Part shown: positions 8,250 through 16,766 of the stretch, one piece after another
Layout of the letters: each line of letters starts with the position of its first letter
Numbering within the stretch: the stretch's first letter is position 1
Assembly: GCA_943369755.1 (NCBI GenBank)
Contig: CALROG020000013.1
Location: forward strand, 34,285 to 98,284
Direction: 5' to 3'
Source: CALROG01 sp943369755
GTDB taxonomy: Bacteria; Pseudomonadota; Gammaproteobacteria; Burkholderiales; Burkholderiaceae_C
DNA: 64,000 bases
Translations under genes and position numbers: made by a program
The notes under the pieces: generated by a model
Seen by the model: the letters and a program-made list of their open reading frames with translations, nothing else
Told to the model about the DNA's origin: nothing
The model's database searches: none

Positions 8250-9857
8250 ATGAATATAGGCGGCAGCACCCGTCGCAGCCGGGTGGCAGTTGCGGTGGCT
8301 TTGGCGTGTCTGGGCGGTTTGGCGCAGGCGCAGTCAGACGCCCCGCTGGTGGCGGCACCGGTACCGGTTTTTTCCATCAAGGGCTTCAAGCTCACCGGGG
8401 AGAACCCGCTCGGCGAGTCCGAGACCACGCGCATTCTGGCACCTTACCTGCGTGCCGATGCGACCATGGACACCCTGCAAAAAGCCACCACCGCCCTGGA
8501 AGAGGCGCTGCGCAACAAAGGCTTTGGCCTGCATCGGGTGGCGTTGCCGCCGCAGGACGTCGGCGACACCGTGACGCTGAGCATTGTGAAATTCACGATC
8601 AGCAAACTGACGCTCGACGGCAACAAAATTTATGACGAAGGCAATATCCGGCGCAGCGTTCCGGAACTGCGCGAAGGCCATACACCCAACTTCAAGCGGA
8701 TGGCCATCCAGACCGCCATTGCGAACGAAAACCCGAACAAACAGGTTCAGGTGGGTATCAAGGAAGCCGACGAGCCCGACAAGATCGATGCCAGCATTAC
8801 GGTGAAAGAGTTGCGGCCCTGGACCTTTTCCATGGGCCTGTCCAACGGCGGCTCGGAGTCGTCCGGCCGTGACCGTCTTACGGTGTCGGGCGGCCACACC
8901 AATCTTTTTAATCTCGACCACCAATTCAATGGCGCGTACACCACCTCCATTGAGCGTTTCAAGGATGTCAAACAACTAGGCTTGTCTTACCGCGTTCCGC
9001 TGTACGAGTTGGGCGGGGTTGTTGGGTTGAGCTACACCCGCTCCGATGTGGTGGGCAATTTTGGTGCCTTCACCAGCACCGGTGCTGGTCATACTTTCGG
9101 TGTCAACTACACCGCGTACCTGCCGCCTGAAGGCGGACGCCGCAGCTATGTGACGCTGAGCCTGGAAGACAAGGTGTTCAATGCCGCCAAGATCAACGGC
9201 TTCCCGGTGCCGGGACAGGTCAATCGGCGTAGCCGCCCGCTGACGCTGGGCTACAACGCGCGCACCGAGTCCGACACATCTGTCTGGGGTTACAACGCCG
9301 AGCTGGTCGTCAACACGGGCAGTGGTACCGGCAACGACCTGGCTTCCTATCAGACTGAAGACCCCCGCATTGACACCAACCGGGGCAAAGCTTTGCGTGC
9401 CGGGTTTAACTACACCGCCAACTTTGCAGGCAATTGGCTTTGGGGTGTGCGCAGCCAGCTTCAATACAGCCCTGATGTGCTGATTTCCGGCGAACAGTTT
9501 GGCCTGGGCGGGTCGGGCTCGGTGCGTGGCACCGAGAGCGAGCGCCCGATTGCCGGTGACCGCGGCTTGTCCGCCTCACTGGAGGTCACCACGCCAGAGG
9601 TCACGCCCGGCCTGCGGGTGGTCGGATTCATTGATGCTGGCTGGCTCAGCAACAACAAGCCCAACGGCACGTCCAAGCCGTCAAGCGACCGTCTGGCAGG
9701 TGTTGGCCTGGGTCTGCGATACGGTAGCGGGCCGTTCTCCTTGACGGCCGATTACGGGCGTATCGTGCGTGGCAGTGTCGTGCCACTGACCATCAACACC
9801 GGCTCACCCCAAAAGGGCAACGACAAGCTTTCGGTCAACGTATCGGTGCGGTTTTAA
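8250..9857 (+). CDS. ShlB/FhaC/HecB-family two-partner secretion transporter (TpsB)
   Basis: Outer-membrane β-barrel of the Omp85 superfamily that exports a large TpsA exoprotein. The 535-residue length fits the family. It has a signal peptide (ending GGLAQAQ), a POTRA_2-like region (about 40-120, FSIKGFKLTGENPLGES), a ShlB-type POTRA (about 120-190, ISKLTLDGNKIYDEGNI), and a C-terminal barrel containing the VRG motif (LGGSGSVRGTESERPIAGD, ~420) and a terminal β-strand KLSVNVSVRF ending in phenylalanine. No TpsA gene is adjacent; the YDG-repeat protein at the right end of the window is a candidate substrate. It lies between the FecR protein and DUF971. Confidence 0.93.
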   Translation: MNIGGSTRRSRVAVAVALACLGGLAQAQSDAPLVAAPVPVFSIKGFKLTGENPLGESETTRILAPYLRADATMDTLQKATTALEEALRNKGFGLHRVALPPQDVGDTVTLSIVKFTISKLTLDGNKIYDEGNIRRSVPELREGHTPNFKRMAIQTAIANENPNKQVQVGIKEADEPDKIDASITVKELRPWTFSMGLSNGGSESSGRDRLTVSGGHTNLFNLDHQFNGAYTTSIERFKDVKQLGLSYRVPLYELGGVVGLSYTRSDVVGNFGAFTSTGAGHTFGVNYTAYLPPEGGRRSYVTLSLEDKVFNAAKINGFPVPGQVNRRSRPLTLGYNARTESDTSVWGYNAELVVNTGSGTGNDLASYQTEDPRIDTNRGKALRAGFNYTANFAGNWLWGVRSQLQYSPDVLISGEQFGLGGSGSVRGTESERPIAGDRGLSASLEVTTPEVTPGLRVVGFIDAGWLSNNKPNGTSKPSSDRLAGVGLGLRYGSGPFSLTADYGRIVRGSVVPLTINTGSPQKGNDKLSVNVSVRF

Positions 9858-9859
9858 TC

Positions 9860-10273
9860 ATGGCTGGCTTGCAGGCCGGGGCACCAACGCCCCAATCGTT
9901 GACGGTACACAGTCAGTCGCGGGTACTGGAGGTGGCGTTTTCCGACGGTGCGGGCTTCCGCATCCCGTTTGAGCTGATGCGCATCTACTCGCCGTCTGCT
10001 GAAGTGCAGGGCCATGGGCCAGGCCAGGAGGTGTTGCAAACGGGCAAACGTGAGGTTGGGCTGGTTTCGCTGGAGCCGGTGGGCAACTACGCGGTGCAGC
10101 CGACATTCTCTGATGGCCACAGCAGTGGGATTTTTTCATGGGCCTATTTGTACGAGCTGGGCGCGCAACAGGACGCGCTGTGGGAGCAATACAACCAGCG
10201 ACTCGCCGACGCAGGGGTGGACCGCGACGCTCCCATGACACCCAAGGGTGGTGGCGCTTGCGCACACCACTGA
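9860..10273 (+). CDS. DUF971-domain protein
   Basis: 137-residue protein of the DUF971 (gamma-butyrobetaine hydroxylase N-terminal-like) family. The fold is visible as LTVHSQSRVLEVAFSDGAGF, RIPFELMRIYSPSAEVQGHG and the closing GHSSGIFSWAYLYELG. Members occur alone or with Fe-S cluster proteins and bind metal in some structures; no enzymatic role is established here. It starts 2 bp after the TpsB stop and about 95 bp before ubiE. Confidence 0.88.
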   Translation: MAGLQAGAPTPQSLTVHSQSRVLEVAFSDGAGFRIPFELMRIYSPSAEVQGHGPGQEVLQTGKREVGLVSLEPVGNYAVQPTFSDGHSSGIFSWAYLYELGAQQDALWEQYNQRLADAGVDRDAPMTPKGGGACAHH

Positions 10274-10367
10274 TTTCCGTAGTTTTCATTCTTTTGCCGA
10301 CAAAATCCCCGCTTTGGTGCAGGGTTGTCGGTCTCTCCTTGGCTGTTCAGGCCTAGCATTCCAGCCT

Positions 10368-11099
10368 ATGGCGACAACGCATTTTGGTTTTGAGTCGATT
10401 GACGAGCGCGAAAAGGCGCAGCGCGTGCGTGGCGTGTTCGATTCTGTGGCTCCGCGCTATGACCTCATGAATGACCTGATGTCGGCGGGCCTGCACCGGG
10501 CCTGGAAGGCCTACACCGTGATGGTGGCGAACCTGCGCGCGGGCTCAAGGGTTCTGGACATTGCGGGGGGCACAGGGGACCTGGCGCTGGCCTTTGCAAA
10601 AAAAGTGAGTTCCAGCGGCCAGGTGGTTCACACCGACATCAACGAAGCCATGCTGCGTGTTGGGCGCGACCGCCTGCTGGACGCCGGCGTGGCTTTGCCC
10701 ACCCTGGTTTGCGACGCCGAGAAGCTGCCCTTTGCCGACGGCCATTTCGACTTGGTCAGCGTGGCCTTTGGCCTGCGCAACATGACGCACAAGGACGCCG
10801 CCATTGCGGAAATGAATCGCGTGCTCAAGCCCGGTGGCAAGTTGCTGGTGCTGGAATTCTCCAAAGTGGCAAAGCCGCTGGAGAAGGCGTACGACTGGTA
10901 TTCATTCAACGTGCTGCCCAGGCTGGGCAAACTGGTGGCAGGTGACGATTCAAGCTACCGCTATCTGGCCGAGTCCATCCGCATGCACCCAGGGCAGGAA
11001 GAGCTCAAGACCCTGATGAAAAAAGGTGGTTTTGGCCATGTGGACTATCACAACCTCACGGGCGGTGTGGCTGCGTTGCATGTTGGAATCAAGTGTTGA
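10368..11099 (+). CDS. ubiE: Ubiquinone/menaquinone biosynthesis C-methyltransferase UbiE
   Basis: SAM-dependent methyltransferase for the C-methylation step of ubiquinone (and demethylmenaquinone) synthesis. The start at 10368 gives a 243-residue protein beginning MATTHFGFESIDEREKAQRV, matching UbiE. Characteristic motifs are RVRGVFDSVAPRYDLMNDL, the SAM-binding motif VLDIAGGTGDLAL, FDLVSVAFGLRNMTH and KPGGKLLVLEFSK. The terminal LTGGVAALHVGIKC is typical. It opens the ubi block that continues to ubiJ and ubiB, interrupted by a Tim44-like gene. Confidence 0.97.
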   Translation: MATTHFGFESIDEREKAQRVRGVFDSVAPRYDLMNDLMSAGLHRAWKAYTVMVANLRAGSRVLDIAGGTGDLALAFAKKVSSSGQVVHTDINEAMLRVGRDRLLDAGVALPTLVCDAEKLPFADGHFDLVSVAFGLRNMTHKDAAIAEMNRVLKPGGKLLVLEFSKVAKPLEKAYDWYSFNVLPRLGKLVAGDDSSYRYLAESIRMHPGQEELKTLMKKGGFGHVDYHNLTGGVAALHVGIKC

Positions 11100-11127
11100 A
11101 CAGTTCGAAATAAACACGGAGGCAGAC

Positions 11128-12078
11128 ATGAAATTCCTGGCACTGATTCTTGTGGGTGTGATGGCGCTGGCAGGTGCTGACGCCCAAGCCAAGCGCTTGG
11201 GCGGCGGCGGCTCGACGGGCAAACAGTCGGGCAATGTGACCCAACGCAACGCGGCACCCGCAGCCCCTGCGGCTCCCACGGCGACGCCGGCGGCTGCGGC
11301 ACCGAAAAAGCCCTGGGGAGCCATGCTCGGTGGCCTGGCGGCCGGTTTGGGCCTGGCCTGGTTGGCCCACAGCCTGGGGTTTGGTGAGGTGCTTGGCCAG
11401 ATCGTGCTGGTTGCGCTGATGGCGCTGGCTGTCATCGTGGTCATCGGCCTGGTCATGCGCGCTCGCAAGTCGGCGTCGGTGTCGGCCAGCCCGTATGCGG
11501 TGCAGGGGGCGGGGTCGGCGACCCAGGCTCCCGCCTTGCGCCACTACAGCCCGGACAACGTTGGCAACGATGCCTCCGCACGGCCCTGGGAGCGCAGCAG
11601 CATGGCTTTTGACGCTGCCAAGTACAGCGGTGCCACAGCCAGTGGTGGCGTGCAGATTGGCTCCGCGCTTTCTGGTTCTGCGTCCTGGGGGGTGCCCGCA
11701 GACTTTGACGTGGCTGGTTTTCTGGGGGCTGCCAAGCGCAACTTTGTGACTCTGCAAGACGCCTGGGACCGCTCCGACATGCACACCCTGAGGTCCATGA
11801 TGACCGACGGCATGCTGGAGGAAATCCGTGCCCAGCTGGCTGAGCGCGAGACCCATACGGCCGGCCAGCCCAATCAGACCGATGTGGTGATGATCGAGGC
11901 GCAGGTATTGGGCATTGAAGATCTGGGCAACGACTATATGGCCAGCGTTGAGTTCTCCGGCATGATCCGCGAACAGCCGTCCGCCGGGCCCAACCCCTTC
12001 CGCGAGGTATGGAACATGACCAAACCCAAGAGTGGCGACAGCGGCTGGCTGGTGGCAGGGGTGCAGGCGCTCCAGTGA
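11128..12078 (+). CDS. Tim44-like domain protein
   Basis: 316-residue membrane protein with a Tim44-like (calcium-binding lipoprotein-type) C-terminal domain. The start at 11128 gives a signal peptide (MKFLALILVGVMALAGADA), then a low-complexity Gly/Ala/Pro linker. Two membrane segments follow (MLGGLAAGLGLAWLAHSLGF; VLVALMALAVIVVIGLVMRA), then the Tim44 domain (about 195-315: DFDVAGFLGAAKRNFVTLQ, RSMMTDGMLEEIRAQL, FREVWNMTKPKSGDSGWLVA). It lies between ubiE and ubiJ in many betaproteobacteria; its biochemical role is not known. Confidence 0.88.
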   Translation: MKFLALILVGVMALAGADAQAKRLGGGGSTGKQSGNVTQRNAAPAAPAAPTATPAAAAPKKPWGAMLGGLAAGLGLAWLAHSLGFGEVLGQIVLVALMALAVIVVIGLVMRARKSASVSASPYAVQGAGSATQAPALRHYSPDNVGNDASARPWERSSMAFDAAKYSGATASGGVQIGSALSGSASWGVPADFDVAGFLGAAKRNFVTLQDAWDRSDMHTLRSMMTDGMLEEIRAQLAERETHTAGQPNQTDVVMIEAQVLGIEDLGNDYMASVEFSGMIREQPSAGPNPFREVWNMTKPKSGDSGWLVAGVQALQ

Positions 12079-12119
12079 CGTACGCGTTGCCCAGCGGGCG
12101 GGCTTCATAATCGGGGACT

Positions 12120-12656
12120 ATGGCAACACAGTCCCCTTTTCCTTTTTTGGACTCGCTGTTTGAGAAGTTCGGCAGCGGGCTTCAGCCGCCCGTGTGGGCA
12201 GTCGATGAGGCGCAACGGCGACTGGTTCTGCTGCTCAACCATGTGTTGATGCAGGAGCCCGAAGCCCGGGCCCGGCTGGCGCGGCAAACCGGACATCTCT
12301 TGCAGGCCAGTTGGCGCAGCTTCACCGTTCGGCTTTCGGCAACACCGGCCGGTTTGCTGGAAGTCGCGCCGCCTGCGGGCGTGCCGGATCTCACCCTGAT
12401 GCTCACCCAGGACTCACCGTGGCAACTGGCACAGGTGCTGTTGCGCGGCGAGAAGCCGCCAGTGCGTATTGAAGGCGACGTCCAGTTCGCCGCTGAAATC
12501 AACTGGCTGGTGGACCATGTGCGCTGGGATCTGGAAGAAGATCTGTCGCGATTGATCGGCGACGCCCCGGCGCATGCGCTCGGGCAGGCGGCGCGCGGCA
12601 TGGTCGATGCGCTGCGCCAGTTCACCGGCGCGCGGCCAGGCGGCAGCCGCTCATGA
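12120..12656 (+). CDS. ubiJ: Ubiquinone biosynthesis accessory factor UbiJ (SCP2-like)
   Basis: Lipid-binding accessory protein of the Ubi metabolon. 178 residues with an N-terminal SCP2-like domain (PVWAVDEAQRRLVLLLNHVL; LLEVAPPAGVPDLTLMLTQD; VRIEGDVQFAAEINWLVDHV) and a helical C-terminus (WDLEEDLSRLIGDAPAHALG) as in UbiJ. Its last codons overlap the ubiB start by 4 bp (ATGA), implying translational coupling. Order ubiE..ubiJ-ubiB matches the E. coli operon. Confidence 0.9.
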   Translation: MATQSPFPFLDSLFEKFGSGLQPPVWAVDEAQRRLVLLLNHVLMQEPEARARLARQTGHLLQASWRSFTVRLSATPAGLLEVAPPAGVPDLTLMLTQDSPWQLAQVLLRGEKPPVRIEGDVQFAAEINWLVDHVRWDLEEDLSRLIGDAPAHALGQAARGMVDALRQFTGARPGGSRS

Positions 12657-14218
12657 CGCGTTTTTTCAGAGGTGTTTTCATTGTCTTCGTGGCCTTGCGC
12701 TACGGGCTCGATGAGCTTTTCCTGACCAGTTTTCAAAAGCCGTGGCTGCGGGTGATCGCCCGCATTGTTTCGGTGGGCCGCAATCTGCGCGCGCCGCGCG
12801 GCCAGCGCCTGCGCGAGGCACTTGAGCGGCTCGGTCCGATTTTCGTCAAGTTCGGGCAGGTGCTGTCGACCCGCCGCGATCTGCTGCCCGCCGATATTGC
12901 CGACGAGCTGGCACGGCTGCAAGACCGGGTGCCGCCGTTCGATTCATCGGTGGCCATCGCTTCGGTTGAACGGGCCTTGCGCAAGCCGCTGAGCGAAGCC
13001 TTTGTCAGCTTCGAACGCGAGCCCGTGGCCAGCGCCTCGATTGCGCAGGTGCACTTTGCGGTCATCAAGGACCGCCACGGCCAGACCCGTGATGTGGCTG
13101 TCAAGGTGTTGCGCCCGGGCATGCTGACCGTGATCGAAAAAGATCTGGCGCTGATGCGCATGATGGCGGGATGGGTCGAGAGCCTCTCCAGTGACGGCAA
13201 ACGCCTCAAGCCGCGCGAGGTGGTGGGCGAGTTTGACAAATACCTTCACGACGAGCTCGACCTGGTCCGGGAGGCGGCCAACGCGGCACAGCTGCGCCGG
13301 AATATGGCAGGGCTGAATCTGGTGCTTATCCCCGAAATGATCTGGGACTTGTGCCATCCTGAAGTTATGGTGATGCAGCGCATGGAGGGGGTGCCGATCA
13401 GCCAGATTGATCGGCTGCGTGACGCGGGCGTGAACATTCCACAGCTGGCGCGCGACGGCGTCACGATCTTCTTCACCCAGGTGTTTCGTGACGGCTTTTT
13501 TCACGCCGACATGCACCCCGGCAACATCCAGGTGAGCCTGGTGCCTGAGACCTTCGGGCGTTACGTTTCGCTGGACTTTGGCATCGTCGGCACGCTGACC
13601 GAGTTCGACAAGGAGTACCTGGCGCAGAACTTTGTGGCTTTCTTCCGGCGCGACTACAAGCGCGTGGCCGAGCTGCACATCGAGTCTGGCTGGGTGCCGG
13701 CGAAAACCCGGGTGGACGAGCTGGAAGCCGCTATCCGTGGCGTTTGTGAGCCGTACTTTGACCGGCCGCTCAAAGAAATCTCGCTCGGCATGGTGTTGAT
13801 GCGGCTGTTCCAGACGTCGCGCCGCTTCGATGTAGAAATCCAGCCCCAGCTGGTGCTGTTGCAAAAGACCTTGCTCAACATCGAAGGGCTGGGCCGCCAG
13901 CTTGACCCGGAGCTGGACCTTTGGAGCACGGCCAAGCCGTTTTTGGAACAGTGGATGCTGGAACAGGTGGGCCCGCAGAAGCTGGTGGATGAACTCAAAG
14001 CCCAGGCACCGCGCTATGCCAAGCTGCTGCCCGACCTGCCGCGCCTGCTGCACGAGTACCTGAAGCGTGAGCCGCAAGAGCAGCGCCAGGCGCTGGAAGA
14101 GCTGCTGGTCGAACAGCGGCGAACCAACAAACTGCTACAGGGCTTGATTTACGGTGGCATAGGTTTTGCGTTGGGGTTAGTGCTAATGCAGATCGTTATC
14201 AGGGTTCGGCTCTGGTAG
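12653..14218 (+). CDS. ubiB: Ubiquinone biosynthesis regulatory protein kinase-like UbiB
   Basis: Atypical kinase/ATPase of the ABC1/ADCK family required for aerobic ubiquinone synthesis. 521 residues. The family KxGQ signature is present (FVKFGQVLSTRRDLLP, ~64-80), as are the alanine-rich nucleotide loop region SASIAQVH (~125), VAVKVLRPG (~145), the catalytic-loop equivalent FFHADMHPGNIQ (~283), and SLDFGIVGTL (~308). Two C-terminal membrane helices (GLIYGGIGFALGLVLMQIVI) anchor it. It is translationally coupled to ubiJ. Confidence 0.97.
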   Translation: MTRFFRGVFIVFVALRYGLDELFLTSFQKPWLRVIARIVSVGRNLRAPRGQRLREALERLGPIFVKFGQVLSTRRDLLPADIADELARLQDRVPPFDSSVAIASVERALRKPLSEAFVSFEREPVASASIAQVHFAVIKDRHGQTRDVAVKVLRPGMLTVIEKDLALMRMMAGWVESLSSDGKRLKPREVVGEFDKYLHDELDLVREAANAAQLRRNMAGLNLVLIPEMIWDLCHPEVMVMQRMEGVPISQIDRLRDAGVNIPQLARDGVTIFFTQVFRDGFFHADMHPGNIQVSLVPETFGRYVSLDFGIVGTLTEFDKEYLAQNFVAFFRRDYKRVAELHIESGWVPAKTRVDELEAAIRGVCEPYFDRPLKEISLGMVLMRLFQTSRRFDVEIQPQLVLLQKTLLNIEGLGRQLDPELDLWSTAKPFLEQWMLEQVGPQKLVDELKAQAPRYAKLLPDLPRLLHEYLKREPQEQRQALEELLVEQRRTNKLLQGLIYGGIGFALGLVLMQIVIRVRLW

Positions 14219-14257
14219 TTGGACTGTCCTAGAATTTCGGGCAAGGAGATCGAACCC

Positions 14258-15700
14258 ATGAGCGCACTGATCGTTTTTGTTGTGGCCTACATGGCTGTCA
14301 CCATCGCCATTGGCCTGTTGGCCGCGCGGCGCGTGCATTCATCACGCGACTACATGATCGCCGGGCGCAGCCTGCCGCTGTACATGAACGTGGCGACTGT
14401 TTTTGCCACCTGGTTCGGGGCCGAAACCGTTCTGTCGGTGTCTGCTACTTTTGCCAAGGACGGGCTGGGAGGCATTCCGGGGGACCCTTTTGGCGCATCC
14501 CTTTGCCTGGTGCTTGCGGCGCTTTTGTTTGCGCGCCTGTTCTACCGCATGAACCTGCTGACCATTGGCGATTTTTACAAGCATCGCTATGGCAAAAGCG
14601 TGGAGGTCATTACCAGCCTGGCCATCGTTGCCTCTTATCTGGGCTGGACGTCGGCGCAGATGACGGCGCTTGGCCTGGTGATCTATGTCCTGTCTGGCGG
14701 CGCACTGGCGTTGAACAACGCGATCCTGATTGGTGCGGCCATTGTGTTGGTATACACAATTTTCGGGGGCATGTGGTCGGTGGCGTTTACCGATTTGTTC
14801 CAGACGGTCATTATTCTGGTTGGCCTGACGCTGGTGGCCGTTCTTGTGGGCGATCTGGCTGGCGGTGCCACCATAGTGATTTCGCAAGCGGCTGCGGACG
14901 GCAAGCTCAATTTTTTCCCGACTGACAGCGCTGGTTGGTGGGCCATGGCGGGGGCGTTCTTTGCCTTCGCGTTTGGTTCCATTCCGCAGCAAGACGTGTT
15001 CCAGCGCATGACCAGCGCCAAGGACGAAAAAACTGCCGTGCGCGGCACCATTATTGGTGCCGCCATCTACTTTTGTTTTGCCTTTGTGCCGATCTTCATT
15101 GCCTACGCCGCACTGGTCACTGACCCGAGCCTGGGCAAGCTGTTCGCGTCGGAAGATGCACGCGAAATCCAGCGCGTTCTGCCCGATCTGGTGCTGGGCA
15201 AGATGCCGTTGTGGGCGCAAGTGATGTTTTTCGGTGCACTTCTTTCTGCCATCCTGTCCACCGCCAGCGGTGCGCTGCTGGCACCGACCTCCTTGTTCAC
15301 CGAGAACGTGCTGCGCCCCTTTGTTCCGCACATGAGCGACCGCCAGTTCTTGCTGACATTGCGCATCATTCTCGTGACCTTCACAGCCTGTGCATTGCTG
15401 TTTGCTCTCAACAGCACCAGCACCATGTACCAAATGGTGCAAAACGCCTACAACGTAACGCTGTCTGGCGCCTTTGTGCCATTGATGGCGGGAGCCTACT
15501 GGAAGCGTGCGACGACCCAGGGCGCGTTGTTCTCGGCCGTCGGCGGTGTGCTGACGTGGCTGGTTGCCCAGAACGTTGCGGCAGACGCGTTGATTCCCGC
15601 CAACCTGATTGGCTTGTTTGCCTCCATCGTGCTCATGCTGCTGGGCTCCCTGGCCCCACAGGTCATCAAAAACCAGGGGCATCCGATCCCCAGGGGCTAA
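14258..15700 (+). CDS. Sodium:solute symporter family protein
   Basis: Inner-membrane SSS-family Na+-coupled transporter, 480 residues with about 13 hydrophobic segments. The start is at 14258, preceded by AAGGAG (14243-14248); it encodes MSALIVFVVAYMAVTIAIGL. Family features are SRDYMIAGRSLPLYMNVAT, TWFGAETVLSVSATFAKDG and FAFGSIPQQDVFQRMTSAKD. The substrate cannot be determined; relatives carry amino acids, carboxylates or sugars. It follows ubiB by 39 bp and may be read from the same transcript. Confidence 0.9.
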   Translation: MSALIVFVVAYMAVTIAIGLLAARRVHSSRDYMIAGRSLPLYMNVATVFATWFGAETVLSVSATFAKDGLGGIPGDPFGASLCLVLAALLFARLFYRMNLLTIGDFYKHRYGKSVEVITSLAIVASYLGWTSAQMTALGLVIYVLSGGALALNNAILIGAAIVLVYTIFGGMWSVAFTDLFQTVIILVGLTLVAVLVGDLAGGATIVISQAAADGKLNFFPTDSAGWWAMAGAFFAFAFGSIPQQDVFQRMTSAKDEKTAVRGTIIGAAIYFCFAFVPIFIAYAALVTDPSLGKLFASEDAREIQRVLPDLVLGKMPLWAQVMFFGALLSAILSTASGALLAPTSLFTENVLRPFVPHMSDRQFLLTLRIILVTFTACALLFALNSTSTMYQMVQNAYNVTLSGAFVPLMAGAYWKRATTQGALFSAVGGVLTWLVAQNVAADALIPANLIGLFASIVLMLLGSLAPQVIKNQGHPIPRG

Positions 15701-15721
15701 GTTCGCGGGGGCAGTAGCGTC

Positions 15722-15750
15722 GCGGGCGAACTTCGCCCGCCGCCTATAAT
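15722..15750 (+). promoter_or_regulatory. Hairpin and TATAAT box upstream of fmdB
   Basis: A perfect inverted repeat GCGGGCGAA-c-TTCGCCCGC (15722-15740) is followed immediately by TATAAT (15745-15750), 32 bp before the fmdB start. The -10 hexamer is perfect, but no good -35 box lies at the right spacing since the hairpin occupies it. The hairpin may end the symporter transcript or be part of an activator-dependent promoter. Confidence 0.45.
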
Positions 15751-15782
15751 TGAGGGTTTTGCACATCAGCCCCTCGAACGCC

Positions 15783-16112
15783 ATGCCTATCTACGCTTAC
15801 AAATGCGAATCCTGCGGGCACAGCAAGGACGTTTTGCAAAAAATGTCAGACCCACTGCTGACCCTGTGCCCGGCCTGCGGCAAAGACAGTTTTGTCAAGC
15901 AGCTCACGGCGGCGGGCTTCCAGCTCAAGGGCTCGGGCTGGTACGCCACCGACTTCAAAGGCGGGGCAACGCCAGCTGCAGCACCGGCCGCGGCTGCGGC
16001 ACCCGGCGCGACGCCAGACGCCAAGCCCGCAGGCACACCGGCAGACAACAAGCCGGTTGATGCCACCCCCGCCAAAGCCGCCGCGGCTCCGCCTGCGGCC
16101 GCCAGTCACTGA
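15783..16112 (+). CDS. FmdB-family zinc-ribbon regulatory protein
   Basis: 109-residue protein with an N-terminal FmdB zinc ribbon (MPIYAYKCESCGHSKDVLQ; CPACGKDSFVKQLTAAGFQL; GWYATDFK). Two CxxC pairs (CESC, CPAC) should bind zinc. The C-terminal third is an Ala/Pro/Thr-rich low-complexity tail. It starts the fmdB-DUF502-aspS block, with 8 bp to the next gene. The family was named for a putative regulator, but its role is not established. Confidence 0.92.
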   Translation: MPIYAYKCESCGHSKDVLQKMSDPLLTLCPACGKDSFVKQLTAAGFQLKGSGWYATDFKGGATPAAAPAAAAAPGATPDAKPAGTPADNKPVDATPAKAAAAPPAAASH

Positions 16113-16120
16113 AGCACCGG

Positions 16121-16741
16121 ATGGCCTCGCTTCGCAAATGGCTCTTCGCCGGCCTGCTGGTCATTGTGCCGGTGGCCATCACGGTATGGGTGCTCCAGTG
16201 GATCATTGGCACCCTGGACCAAACCTTGCTGATCCTGCCGGGCAACTGGCACCCCGACAAGCTGTTGGGCATTCATATTCCCGGCTTTGGCGTGCTGCTG
16301 GCGCTGGGCATCTTGCTGGCCGTGGGCGCTGCCGCCAGCAACTTTTTTGGCCGCACCCTGCTGGGCTGGTGGCACAGCTTGCTTGGCCGTATTCCTGTGG
16401 TGCGCTCGATCTACCTCAGCGTCAAGCAGGTGTCAGACACCTTGTTCTCCGAGACCGGCAATGCCTTTCGAACGGCGGTGCTGATCCAGTGGCCGCGCGA
16501 GAACATGTGGACCATCGGTTTCGTGACCGGCACACCCGGCGGCGATGTGGTGAACTACCTGCAGGGTGAGTACCTCAGCGTCTACGTTCCCACCACGCCC
16601 AACCCAACCGGTGGCTACTTCGTGATGCTTCGTCGTGAAGACTGCATCGAACTGAAGATGAGCGTGGACGATGCGCTCAAATACATCGTCTCCATGGGCG
16701 TCGTCGTTCCCGGCGGCCCTTTCAATCAGAACATCAAGTAA
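16121..16741 (+). CDS. DUF502-family membrane protein
   Basis: 206-residue integral membrane protein of the DUF502 family. It has two N-terminal membrane segments (WLFAGLLVIVPVAITVWVLQ; GFGVLLALGILLAVGAAASN) and the conserved VVRSIYLSVKQVSDTLF, TIGFVTGTPGGD and YVPTTPNPTGGYFVMLRRED stretches. Function is unknown. In many betaproteobacteria it sits directly upstream of aspS, as here (25-bp gap), suggesting a shared operon rather than a shared pathway. Confidence 0.92.
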   Translation: MASLRKWLFAGLLVIVPVAITVWVLQWIIGTLDQTLLILPGNWHPDKLLGIHIPGFGVLLALGILLAVGAAASNFFGRTLLGWWHSLLGRIPVVRSIYLSVKQVSDTLFSETGNAFRTAVLIQWPRENMWTIGFVTGTPGGDVVNYLQGEYLSVYVPTTPNPTGGYFVMLRREDCIELKMSVDDALKYIVSMGVVVPGGPFNQNIK

Positions 16742-16766
16742 CGCGCCTTCGCGGCGCAGCCAAGCC

